From Streptomyces sp. NBC_00078 (lineage in GTDB: Bacteria; Actinomycetota; Actinomycetes; Streptomycetales; Streptomycetaceae), in assembly GCF_026343335.1 (NCBI RefSeq), contig NZ_JAPELX010000001.1, positions 8,618,001 through 8,682,000 on the forward strand: a stretch of DNA of 64,000 nt. Direction: 5' to 3'. The position numbers and the translations under genes are program-made. Of this stretch, positions 24,866 to 32,331 are shown piece after piece (the stretch's first letter is position 1; each line of letters begins with the position of its first letter). The notes beneath the pieces are model-generated. The model was not told where the DNA came from. It saw nothing but the letters and a program-made list of their open reading frames with translations, and ran no database searches.

Positions 24866-25227
24866 CGCGCGATCAGGACGGCGGCCAGGGCGAGCGCGCC
24901 GGGCAGTGCCTGCGCGAACAGGATGCGGCGGTTGGCCGTCACGCTGCCGTAGACGCCCGCGACCACGACGCAGCTCAGGAAGAACACCTGCGCCCGGAAC
25001 CCGGTCGGGTCCGCAGCGATCAGACCCCAGACCAGGCCGGCCGCGAGAAAGCCGTTGTAGAGCCCCTGGTTGGCGGCCATCGGTGCGGTCGCCCGGGCCA
25101 TCTCACGGTCGAACCCGTGCAGCGCCCGCCCGGGCTTCTTCTGCCACAGGAACATCTCCATCACCAGGATGTAGGCGTGCAGGGCGGCCACCAGACCGAC
25201 CAGTACGTTCGCAACCGTCTCCATCAT
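24862..25227 (-). CDS. DUF1304 four-helix membrane protein
   Basis: The product has about 121 residues and four hydrophobic helices. The DUF1304 pattern is visible (LVGLVAALHAYILVMEMFLW, then MAANQGLYNGFLAAGLVWG). Its role is unknown; family members often sit beside TetR regulators. Two adjacent ATG codons (25227 and 25224) follow GGAG; either could be used. The gene starts only 11 bp from the edge of a 43-bp palindrome. Confidence 0.82.
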   Translation of the reverse strand: MMETVANVLVGLVAALHAYILVMEMFLWQKKPGRALHGFDREMARATAPMAANQGLYNGFLAAGLVWGLIAADPTGFRAQVFFLSCVVVAGVYGSVTANRRILFAQALPGALALAAVLIAR

Positions 25228-25237
25228 CGGGCTCCAT

Positions 25238-25280
25238 TTCTTGGATAGGTGTCCACTATAGATGGACACCTGTCCAAGAA
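25238..25280. promoter_or_regulatory. 43-bp near-perfect palindrome, likely TetR operator
   Basis: Arms of 18 nt, TTCTTGGATAGGTGTCCA (25238-25255) and TGGACACCTGTCCAAGAA (25263-25280), differ at one position and flank a 7-nt spacer containing TATA. On the minus strand TATAGT in the centre could serve as a -10 box. Length and symmetry would allow two TetR dimers. Its place directly upstream of the DUF1304-tetR operon implies autoregulation. Confidence 0.7.
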
Positions 25281-25607
25281 GCCAGTCACGGCCGCGATGA
25301 TGCCCGTCGGTAATCCGTCAGGGTCCATCAACTGCGGACACGCAGGGGCGCGCGCACTGCCGCCCGGCGCCAAGCGCCGGGTCCGCAAAGGTATTTGTCG
25401 ACGCGTGAGCTGCTGTCTGGGAGTGACGGAGCCCTCACTTCCGCGGGTGTGCGAGATTGATCCTTTCGGGTTCAAACCCGATAAGCTCCCGTTCGTCGCT
25501 GCGAGTTGACTTCTCCGTTGACGGTTGTCTCGTGGTGCGTATGCGTGCATCAGTGCAGCCCCCCTTGCACACCCCCCTGTTCGATCGTGTTGCTCGTAAG
25601 GATGCAG
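25281..25607. other. Intergenic control region of the conservon
   Basis: No gene is seen. A hairpin CCCGGCGC-CAA-GCGCCGGG (25363-25381) could terminate transcription. A weaker palindrome TCGGGTT-CA-AACCCGA lies near 25470. TTGACG (25518-25523) and TATGCG (25540-25545), 16 bp apart, are a possible promoter for cvnA; a second TTGACT overlaps the spacer upstream at 25506. Confidence 0.45.
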
Positions 25608-27335
25608 ATGGAACTCGCCACCCCGCCGCCGGCGGCGCGGGCCCCTGTCGCCTGGTACAGCTGGTGGTTGATGCCGCTGGCCTTAGGAGGCGGGACGGTT
25701 GCCGCAACGTTCATGAGCTCCGAGCGGATAGCCGCCGGTGTCGCGGGCCTCGCCGCCACCGCGGCAAGCGCCGTGTGCGTACGGCTGCTGATTCGCACCC
25801 GCACACAGCTGAGCCGCACCGAGGGCTCCTTCCGAGCCACGCAGGCCGAGCACTCCCAGCAGTGGCAGCAGCACGTCGCGGGCCTGGAGCGGAATTTCGG
25901 CGCCGAGCGCAGCTCACTGGAGTCACAGCTCGCCGACCAGTCCGGTGCCTACGAGGCGCAGCTGGCCCAGCAGACCTCCTCGTACGACGCCCAACTCGCC
26001 GAACAGGTACGGGCCTTCGAGGCACGCCTCGCCGAGCAGGCCACGTCGTACGAGGCCCAGCTCGCCGACCAGGGCGAGGTCTGGCGGGAGCAGCTCGCCC
26101 ACCAGTACGACGCGGTCGCCCGGCTCGCGAACGAGCAGCTGCCCGATGCGCTGCAGCAGCTGCGCGCCGGTGAGTCCATCGACGACCTGCTGCCTGCGGC
26201 CAACCAGTGCGCGAAGGTCAGCGCCGACCTGCAGGCCGAACTGCGCAAGGCGCTGCGCACCGCTTTGATCGGCGTGGAGGAGGAGTTCAACCGCTCGACC
26301 TCCGCCGAGCAGGCCGTCATCAGCATCGGCAACCGTATCCACGTGCTGACCAGCAAGCTCCGTGGCCGGCTGCACGAGATGCAGGGCGAGCACGGCCGGC
26401 TGCCCTCCGTGGCTCGCGGCCTGATGGAACTCGACCAGGAGCTCGGCCCCGCCGACTCGCTCGCCGCGAGCATCGGTGTGCTCGGCGGCTCGGACCGGCC
26501 GGGCCGGCAGTGGCAGGAGCCGCAGCGCCTGCTCAGCGTGGTGCGCGGCGGCATCGGCCGGATCAAGGACTTCCACCGCATCGAGGTCCGCCATCTGCCG
26601 GAACTCGGCGTGGACGGCGGCCTGGTGGACCACCTCACGCTGATCTTCGCGCAGCTGCTGGACAACGCGGCCCGCTACTCGCCGCCCAGCGAGCCCGTGC
26701 TCGTCTCCGGCAAGGAGGTGCCCAACGGCGTCGGCATCGAGATCCAGGACTCCGGCAAGGGCCTGAGCGAGGAGAAGAAGCGCGAGGCCCAGGAGGCTCT
26801 CACCGGCACCGCGGCCGGACCCGGCATCGGCGGCATCTCCGAGGACGCCAACATCGGTCTGCGCGTCGTGGGCGCACTCGCCCGCCGCTACGGCATCCGC
26901 GTCACCTTCGCGGACTCGCCCTGGCTCGGTACTTCGGTGGTGGTAGTGGTCCCGCACAAGTACTTCAGCCCGCTTCCCGCGGCCGCCGCCGGGGCCGCCC
27001 CCGCCACGGCGGCGGCCCCGGCCCCCCAGCCCGCCGCGGCCGTCCCCGCCCAGCCGGTGGCCGAGGAATCCGCGACGGTGGACACCACGCCCGGCGGACT
27101 GCCCCGGCGCCGCAGCAAGCGGCACGAGGGGGAGGACGCGGCACGGCACCAGCCGGTCGAGCGCACCGAGCGGACGGAGGAGACCGCCGTTCCCGCCGTC
27201 CCGCCGGACGCCTCGTTCACCGGCCTGGCAGCCTTCGCCACCGCCGGCCGTGAAGCAGGCGAGGAGTACACCACGGAGGACACGGCGCCCGTCGGCCGCC
27301 AGTCCACCGAGCACCGCACTGAAGAGAGCGACTAG
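25608..27335 (+). CDS. cvnA: Conservon protein CvnA (membrane histidine-kinase-like ATPase)
   Basis: The product has 575 residues. Two adjacent membrane segments (about 15-38 and 42-62) lead to a coiled coil with six 11-residue repeats (106-171, pattern AQLADQxxxYE). A helical dimer region follows, then a GHKL ATPase domain with N box LLDNAARYSPP, G1 DSGKGL and G2 NIGLRVVGALARRYG, and a proline/alanine-rich disordered tail. Conservons encode GPCR-like signalling complexes in streptomycetes. ATG 25608 follows AAGGA by 5 nt. Codon 26 is TTA (25683-25685), the rare leucine codon read by the bldA tRNA, so translation may be developmentally controlled. Confidence 0.9.
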   Translation: MELATPPPAARAPVAWYSWWLMPLALGGGTVAATFMSSERIAAGVAGLAATAASAVCVRLLIRTRTQLSRTEGSFRATQAEHSQQWQQHVAGLERNFGAERSSLESQLADQSGAYEAQLAQQTSSYDAQLAEQVRAFEARLAEQATSYEAQLADQGEVWREQLAHQYDAVARLANEQLPDALQQLRAGESIDDLLPAANQCAKVSADLQAELRKALRTALIGVEEEFNRSTSAEQAVISIGNRIHVLTSKLRGRLHEMQGEHGRLPSVARGLMELDQELGPADSLAASIGVLGGSDRPGRQWQEPQRLLSVVRGGIGRIKDFHRIEVRHLPELGVDGGLVDHLTLIFAQLLDNAARYSPPSEPVLVSGKEVPNGVGIEIQDSGKGLSEEKKREAQEALTGTAAGPGIGGISEDANIGLRVVGALARRYGIRVTFADSPWLGTSVVVVVPHKYFSPLPAAAAGAAPATAAAPAPQPAAAVPAQPVAEESATVDTTPGGLPRRRSKRHEGEDAARHQPVERTERTEETAVPAVPPDASFTGLAAFATAGREAGEEYTTEDTAPVGRQSTEHRTEESD

Positions 27336-27340
27336 TCCAC

Positions 27341-27751
27341 ATGACGCAACAGGGAACCGACGTGAGCTGGGCGCTGCGCGATCTGGTGGAATCCATCCCG
27401 GAGATCCGTTTCGCCCTCGTGGCCTCCAGCGACGGCAAGGCCATCACATCTTTTGGTGCCGAAGACCCCGACGACGTGGACCGGTTCGCCGCCGTGGTGG
27501 CCGGGCTGCAGGCCCTGGCCCAGCCGGTCGCCGAGCAGTTCCCCAAGTACGCGGGGCAGCTGCGGCTGGCGATGATCGAAGTCGACGGCGGCCATCTCTT
27601 CGTCGTACGTGCCGGTGTGGAGACGTATCTCGGCGTTCTCGCCCGGGAAGGCCTCGACCAGGGCCTGCTCGGCCACCAGATGAGGGATCTGGCCCGCAGG
27701 ATGGGTGAGCTCCTCGGCACCACTCCGCGAGTGGAGGAGCACTCTGGATGA
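27341..27751 (+). CDS. cvnB: Conservon protein CvnB (roadblock/LC7 domain)
   Basis: The product has 136 residues, a single roadblock/LC7 domain (WALRDLVESIPEIRFALVASSDGKAI, then LRLAMIEVDGGHLFVVRAGVE). In conservons it binds the CvnA ATPase and the CvnD GTPase and probably acts as a GTPase-activating or scaffold subunit. It begins 5 bp after cvnA and overlaps cvnC by 4 nt (ATGA). Confidence 0.92.
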   Translation: MTQQGTDVSWALRDLVESIPEIRFALVASSDGKAITSFGAEDPDDVDRFAAVVAGLQALAQPVAEQFPKYAGQLRLAMIEVDGGHLFVVRAGVETYLGVLAREGLDQGLLGHQMRDLARRMGELLGTTPRVEEHSG

Positions 27752-28119
27752 GTGCTCCCCGCCGGCCCACGGACCCGTCCGGTCTCGAGCGCTACTACGT
27801 CCTCACGGGGGGACGCAGCGGACCGGGCGGTTCGGCGTCGAGTCTCGACGTAGCGACCCTCATCGTCGCCCTGACCGCCCCCGTACCGGGCATGCAGCAC
27901 GAACACGAGGACATCCTCCGGCGCTGCCGCGATCCGCTGTCGGTGGCCGAACTCGGCGCCCACCTCGGACTGCCCTTCAACATTCTCGCGGTGCTGCTGG
28001 CGGATCTGCTGGAAGCAGGCCGCGTCGAAGCCCGTGACCCTATCCCGGCACACGGCGCCGGCCGCGGGCCCGACCTCGCGCTCCTTGAGGAGGTACTCAG
28101 TGGACTTGAACGGCTTTGA
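27748..28119 (+). CDS. cvnC: Conservon protein CvnC (DUF742)
   Basis: The product has 123 residues with DUF742 features: an N-terminal PxGLERYYVLTGG segment and a winged-helix-like core (EHEDILRRCRDPLSVAELGAHLGLPFNILAVLLADLLEAG). It is thought to link the kinase-like and GTPase components. The 3' end overlaps the cvnD start by 20 nt. Confidence 0.92.
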   Translation: MSAPRRPTDPSGLERYYVLTGGRSGPGGSASSLDVATLIVALTAPVPGMQHEHEDILRRCRDPLSVAELGAHLGLPFNILAVLLADLLEAGRVEARDPIPAHGAGRGPDLALLEEVLSGLERL

Positions 28120-28705
28120 CCATCCCGGCCGCCCGGCGGCCGGCGGCACCCGCTCGGTGAAGGTGATGATCGCCGGCGGTTTCGGCACCGGGAAGACCAC
28201 CATGGTCCGCTCGGTGAGCGACATCAAGCCGTTGACCACCGAGGAGACGCTCACCCAGGCCAGCGCCGACGTCGACCACCTCATCGGCGTCGCCGACAAG
28301 ACGGAGACCACCGTCAGCCTGGACTTCGGCAAGATCAGCCTCAACGAGAGCCTGATGCTGTACCTGTTCGGCACGCCCGGGCAGGAGCGGTTCTGGTTCC
28401 TGTGGAACGGCCTGTTCAAGGGCGCGCTCGGCGCGGTGGTCCTGGTCGACACCCGGCGGCTGGCCTCCAGCTTCCGGGCGATCGAGGAGATGGAGCGGCA
28501 GAAAGTCCCGTTCGTCGTCGCCCTGAACCTCTTCCCCGACTCCAAGGTCTATCCGGTCGAGGAGATACGGGACGCACTGGACATACCCGAACACATCCCG
28601 GTCGTGGCCTGCGACGCCCGCGACCGGGCCTCCAGCCGTGACGTACTCGTCGCGCTGATCCGTCATCTTCAGGAACGCTCGGCCGTCGCACTGGAGTCAC
28701 GATGA
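28100..28705 (+). CDS. cvnD: Conservon protein CvnD (Ras-like GTPase)
   Basis: The product has 201 residues. Walker A is GGFGTGKTT (26-34) and G3 is LFGTPGQERF, while the usual NKxD motif is replaced by ALNLFPD, as is common in MglA/CvnD-type small GTPases. GTG 28100 was chosen because GAGGAGG lies 7 nt upstream, inside cvnC. The GTPase is the expected switch of the conservon complex. Its stop overlaps the ATG of the P450 gene. Confidence 0.92.
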   Translation: MDLNGFDHPGRPAAGGTRSVKVMIAGGFGTGKTTMVRSVSDIKPLTTEETLTQASADVDHLIGVADKTETTVSLDFGKISLNESLMLYLFGTPGQERFWFLWNGLFKGALGAVVLVDTRRLASSFRAIEEMERQKVPFVVALNLFPDSKVYPVEEIRDALDIPEHIPVVACDARDRASSRDVLVALIRHLQERSAVALESR

Positions 28706-29943
28706 ACGACCAGTCCCACGGTTCCGGTGTCACGGGCGGTTGTCCCGTCGCGCACGGTCAGGGCACCACCCGGCTGTACGGGCCGGAGTCCGCGACCGAT
28801 CCGCACGGCATATACGAGCGGTTGCGCAAGGAGCACGGTTCCGTCGCGCCGGTGCTGCTGGAGGGCGACGTCCCGGCCTGGCTGGTGCTCGGCTACCGCG
28901 AGAGCCGCCGGGTGCTGGACAACCCGTTGCAGTTCGCGCGGGACTCGCGGAACTGGCGGGACTGGCGGGAGGGCCGGATCGGGGAGACCTCTCCGCTGGT
29001 GCCGCTGCTGGGCTGGCGCCCCGACTGCGTGTCCCTGGACGGCGAGGCGCACCGCAGGCTGCGCAGCGCCGTCAACGATGTGCTGCACGCTGCTGCCGGC
29101 CGCGGTATCCGGCGCCACGCCAAGCACTTCGCCAACAAGCTGATCGACGGGTTCGCGGACAGCGGCCACGCCGATCTGGTGGCGGACTACGCCGATCTAC
29201 TGCCGATGCTCGTCATGTCCCGCATTCTGGGGCTTGCCGAAGCGGAGGGGCGCCGACTGGTCGAATGCTGTGCCCAGGTGTTCAAGGGCGGCGAGGACGC
29301 CGTAGTGCTCGACGGCACGATCATGGAGATCTTCGGTGAACTCGCCGAGCGCAGGCGGTCCGAGCCCAGCTCCGACCTCGCCACCGGCCTGCTGGAGCAC
29401 AGCGCGGGTCTCGACCAGGACGAGGTCGTCCACCACCTGCGCGTGGTGCTGATCGCCGCGCACGTGACGACCAACCTGCTGGCCCGGGTGCTGCAGCTGG
29501 TTCTGACCGACGCCTCCCGGCTCTCCGGGCTGATCAGCGGTCAGCTGAACATCTCGGCAGTGGTGGAGGAGGTCATGTGGAACTCTCCACCGTTGGCCGT
29601 CCTGCCGGGGCGCTTCGCCGCCAGCGATGTCGAACTGGGCGGGCACCGCATCGAGGAGGGCGACCTGCTCGTCGTCGGTCTCGCCCCGGGCAACCTCGAC
29701 CCCGAGGCCCGGCCCGATCCGGGCGTCTCGGTGCAGGGCAACCAGGCGCACCTGGCGTTCGGCGCGGGCCCGCACGAGTGCCCCGGACAGGGCATCGGGC
29801 AGTCCATGATCGAGGTTGCGGTGGACGTCCTGCTGCACCGGCTGCCGGGCCTGCAGCTGGCCGTGCCGGCGGATGAACTCACCACGACCGCCTCCACCTG
29901 GGATTCCCGGCTGGACAGACTGCCGGTCGAGTTCCCCGTGTGA
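28702..29943 (+). CDS. cvnE: Conservon cytochrome P450 CvnE lacking the ExxR arginine (CYP157-like)
   Basis: This 413-residue P450 is cotranslated with cvnD (ATGA overlap). The haem loop FGAGPHECPG with Cys360 is intact. The K-helix motif is E290-V-M-W instead of ExxR, and the I-helix reads AAHVTT instead of AGxET/ST. Loss of ExxR is the published peculiarity of CYP157 proteins, which are found in streptomycete conservons. With cvnA-D this gives the five-gene layout of the cvn9 (rar) type. Catalytic role unknown; redox partners are not adjacent. Confidence 0.88.
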   Translation: MNDQSHGSGVTGGCPVAHGQGTTRLYGPESATDPHGIYERLRKEHGSVAPVLLEGDVPAWLVLGYRESRRVLDNPLQFARDSRNWRDWREGRIGETSPLVPLLGWRPDCVSLDGEAHRRLRSAVNDVLHAAAGRGIRRHAKHFANKLIDGFADSGHADLVADYADLLPMLVMSRILGLAEAEGRRLVECCAQVFKGGEDAVVLDGTIMEIFGELAERRRSEPSSDLATGLLEHSAGLDQDEVVHHLRVVLIAAHVTTNLLARVLQLVLTDASRLSGLISGQLNISAVVEEVMWNSPPLAVLPGRFAASDVELGGHRIEEGDLLVVGLAPGNLDPEARPDPGVSVQGNQAHLAFGAGPHECPGQGIGQSMIEVAVDVLLHRLPGLQLAVPADELTTTASTWDSRLDRLPVEFPV

Positions 29944-29950
29944 GCAGACT

Positions 29951-29980
29951 GCTGCCCGGTCGGAATCCCGACCGGGCAGC
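29951..29980 (+). terminator. Terminator of the conservon operon
   Basis: A perfect 13-bp stem GCTGCCCGGTCGG/CCGACCGGGCAGC with a 4-nt loop lies 7 nt after the cvnE stop. It also stands downstream of the convergent gene and could end both transcripts. Confidence 0.8.
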
Positions 29981-30018
29981 GCTGTCTTCCCGGTGAAAAA
30001 AACGGGCCGCGGGAGGCG

Positions 30019-31752
30019 TCAGCCGTCGAGCCAGTCGCCTGTGACGGTCGTGGGGCGGTATCCCGTGGCGTTCCAGAGGAAATGCGGGTGAGCGCAGCCG
30101 AACATGTAGGCGAGCAGCGCGGTGTCTTCCCTCCCGGTCTCAGGGTCGTACAGGGTGTAGAAATTTTCACTTCCGACCGCGCCGGCGTCCTCTTGGACAT
30201 GACGAGCGCGGTCCGGGGACGGTGCGGCGCTGGATGCCTCCACGGCGGCGATGTAGGTGCGACGCAGGATCTCCCACGTCCTGTCGATGTTGCCGTACCA
30301 GGGGCCGTGCAGTGCTTCGAAGGCGTGGAGTTCGGCGTCGAGGAGGGGCCATGTCCCGGGGTACTGGGATCGGCAGCGTGCGGACAGCTCGGCGGTCCGG
30401 GTGCTCAGTGCCGCTGCGGTGGGCCGCGGGGCGATGGTGAGGGTGGTGCCGTGGGTGAGGATGCCGGTGCACGCATTGGGCTGCAGGTCGCAGAGCGGGC
30501 ACCCCTCGGCCGGGGGGAGGCCCTCGGTGATGCCGTCGAACCACAGGGCGTGACGGCCCGTCAGCCCCATCCAGACGATGGTGTTGGGCATCAGCCAGGT
30601 GTTCCACATCGAGGTGTGCGCCTCGGGCATGCAGCCGTACTTGACGAGGGCGATGGCGCAGGCAGCGTAGAGGGCCTTGGTGTGGGTGGGTATGTCGGCG
30701 AGCCAGAAGTTGCTGATCTCGCCGGTGAGGGCGTCGACCCGTACGTCGGTCATGTCGTCGATGACGCGGCACAGCAGCAGGGAGGCGAGGTGTTCTTCCT
30801 GCCAGAGTTCGGTGTCGGGTGAGACGTGCCAGAACAGGCAGTCCATCATCTGCAGGAGTGAGTAGGTGCTCTGGCCGAGCGGGTTGGTCTGGGGGAGCGT
30901 GACCTTGCCCGCTTGGTGCTGCTGGAGCCAGTACTCGTCGACGGATCGTTTGTGGGCTGCGAAGAGCCCGCAGACCAGGGCCCGTGCGCTGTTGGTGCTG
31001 AAATTCTCGGCCAGGCGGCCTTCGATGAGCTGGGTGAGGTGCGCGGTATCGATGGTGTCGATCACGCGTTTGTATTCGTGGAAGAGGAGGATGTCGTCCT
31101 CGAAGCCGTGGCGGAGGCCAAGGTCTTTGTCGAGGTCGTTCATCTGCCGGACGAGGACCCATCCACCGGTCAAAACGCTGTTGAGTTCCTCGCGGTAGGG
31201 CCAGGTCTCGACGGTGAGGGGACGACCGGCGCTCTGCCGCCAACGGTAGTCGTCCAGGGTGCGAGCGGGGGGCGCGGGCAGCCGAAGGCACAGCGGGCAG
31301 CTGCAGCAGACGTCTGTCTGCTCCTCCTCGCGCGGCGGGGTGAGCGCCCGGGTCCGCCAGGCCTCTTCCAGCATCGTGCAGGTCAGTCGGCAGACCTCGA
31401 TATCGGTGCTGACCTGGGGGAAGGCCGCTTCGATCACGCGCAGGCCGGCGTCCAGGTGCCTCAACCTGGCGGAACCCTCCTCGTCGGGCGGGAGGAACGC
31501 GGGCCGCGCCAGGTGGAGGGCTCCCTCCACCCTCAGGGTGGTGCTGTAGTGGGGGGATCCGAATGCCTCCAGCCGCTGCTGAGCGGCGTTTTCGGACCTC
31601 CGGGTCCGCTCCGTGCTCCCCTTGGCGTGTTCTCCGAAGAGGCGGGCCAGGGCGTTCCCCGCCGCCGTGGGCGGCAGGTGGGCGCTTGGCTGCGCCGGGA
31701 GCAGGCTGTCGGCGGAGGCCTTGGGGACAGCACCTCTGACTCGAAATTTCAC
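30019..31752 (-). CDS. Unrecognised 577-residue protein with DDxxD motif and paired CPLC motifs
   Basis: I do not recognise this protein. It is largely alpha-helical, rich in Trp, His and Cys, with no signal peptide or membrane segment. Visible features are DDMTD at 332-336, an acidic NDLDKD at 205-210, FEDD at 217-220, a cysteine cluster CCSCPLC (149-155), and a second CPLC (418-421) with Cys428. DDxxD could suggest metal-pyrophosphate binding as in terpene synthases, but its position and the absence of a following NSE motif argue against a standard enzyme. The Cys sets could hold zinc. The GTG start has only a weak SD sequence. It converges on the conservon. Confidence 0.7.
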   Translation of the reverse strand: MKFRVRGAVPKASADSLLPAQPSAHLPPTAAGNALARLFGEHAKGSTERTRRSENAAQQRLEAFGSPHYSTTLRVEGALHLARPAFLPPDEEGSARLRHLDAGLRVIEAAFPQVSTDIEVCRLTCTMLEEAWRTRALTPPREEEQTDVCCSCPLCLRLPAPPARTLDDYRWRQSAGRPLTVETWPYREELNSVLTGGWVLVRQMNDLDKDLGLRHGFEDDILLFHEYKRVIDTIDTAHLTQLIEGRLAENFSTNSARALVCGLFAAHKRSVDEYWLQQHQAGKVTLPQTNPLGQSTYSLLQMMDCLFWHVSPDTELWQEEHLASLLLCRVIDDMTDVRVDALTGEISNFWLADIPTHTKALYAACAIALVKYGCMPEAHTSMWNTWLMPNTIVWMGLTGRHALWFDGITEGLPPAEGCPLCDLQPNACTGILTHGTTLTIAPRPTAAALSTRTAELSARCRSQYPGTWPLLDAELHAFEALHGPWYGNIDRTWEILRRTYIAAVEASSAAPSPDRARHVQEDAGAVGSENFYTLYDPETGREDTALLAYMFGCAHPHFLWNATGYRPTTVTGDWLDG

Positions 31753-32001
31753 ACCGGTTTCCCATCAAGCTGTGGTCATGACAACAAAATCGACCGACCG
31801 GGGCTTTCGGCCGGTTGTGTCCGGGAAGGTTTGTGCTTCGGCGATGGCCTCGCCGAACAGGCGGACGCACGCGACCGGCTCGTGCGCCTGCTGCGAACGA
31901 CCGCGAGGGGCACGACTGCTGCGTCGACGGCCGGGGAAGTGGGGTGGATCGCCCACCCGCGGGCCTACCGTGCACGGCCCGCCCTTGTCGAAGTGCTCCT
32001 G

Positions 32002-32124
32002 TTACAGGGCGCGCATGTGCATCGCCGCTTCAACTGGGCTGATCAGGAAGCATTCCTGGACGTACTCCGGATGTCTGCTGACGGGGGTGTCGAAGGCGAG
32101 GTCGAACGTGACGTCCTGAGGCAT
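32002..32124 (-). CDS. Small ORF (40 aa), possible terpene-synthase N-terminal remnant or short peptide
   Basis: The ATG is preceded by AAAGGAAG. The peptide starts MPQDVTFDLAFDTPVSRHPEY and ends SPVEAAMHMRAL. From memory, MPQDV...F and a later EAAM-type helix resemble the beginnings of some bacterial sesquiterpene synthases, but the aromatic and Asp-rich regions that should follow are absent. It may be a decayed 5' fragment or a genuine short peptide. Confidence 0.4.
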   Translation of the reverse strand: MPQDVTFDLAFDTPVSRHPEYVQECFLISPVEAAMHMRAL

Positions 32125-32172
32125 GCGCTTCCTTTCGGTAGACGGCGTCGCAGAGTCCCCCCACCCTGAGAA

Positions 32173-32195
32173 CGGGTGGCCGAAGCGGCCACCCG
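32173..32195. terminator. Hairpin next to triple repeat
   Basis: A 9-bp stem CGGGTGGCC/GGCCACCCG has loop GAAGC. It lies downstream of the leftward truncated amidohydrolase and 48 bp upstream of the small ORF, so it may end the former's transcript. Confidence 0.5.
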
Positions 32196-32198
32196 TGT

Positions 32199-32240
32199 AC
32201 TCGAACTCAGCTACTCGAACTCAGCTACTCGAACTCAGCT
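32199..32240. repeat. Three exact tandem copies of a 14-bp unit
   Basis: The unit ACTCGAACTCAGCT occurs at 32199-32212, 32213-32226 and 32227-32240 without a mismatch. Perfect identity suggests recent slippage. It abuts the hairpin at 32173-32195. Confidence 0.9.
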
Positions 32241-32331
32241 TCCATGGCCGAAAGTTGAACCGAGAAGCGATACGAGGCTGCCCAGAGCCTAAATGATCTA
32301 CGCGTGACCTCACCGTGATGTCCGTTACTGC

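Larger units (their letters stand above)
31753..32331. other. Mostly non-coding region with small ORF and short repeats
   Basis: Between the unrecognised gene and the truncated amidohydrolase I see only a 40-codon minus-strand ORF (32002-32124), a hairpin and a triple 14-bp repeat. After the ORF's stop the same frame stays open from GTG 31956 to 31765 (63 codons) without a ribosome-binding site or recognisable similarity. Local GC content is lower than in the surroundings. Confidence 0.45.

Noticed and set aside
25462..25482. tRNA-like T-arm (GGGTTCAAACCC)
   Set aside because: The loop has the wrong length for a T-arm and no acceptor, D or anticodon arms can be found around it.
30019..31752. 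Calling the 577-residue protein a terpene synthase
   Set aside because: DDMTD lies too far into the chain, no NSE triad follows it, and the cysteine clusters are atypical; the name is not justified by what is visible.
31765..31956. 63-codon minus-strand ORF
   Set aside because: No ribosome-binding site, atypical composition and no recognisable motif; kept only as a remark in the regional entry.
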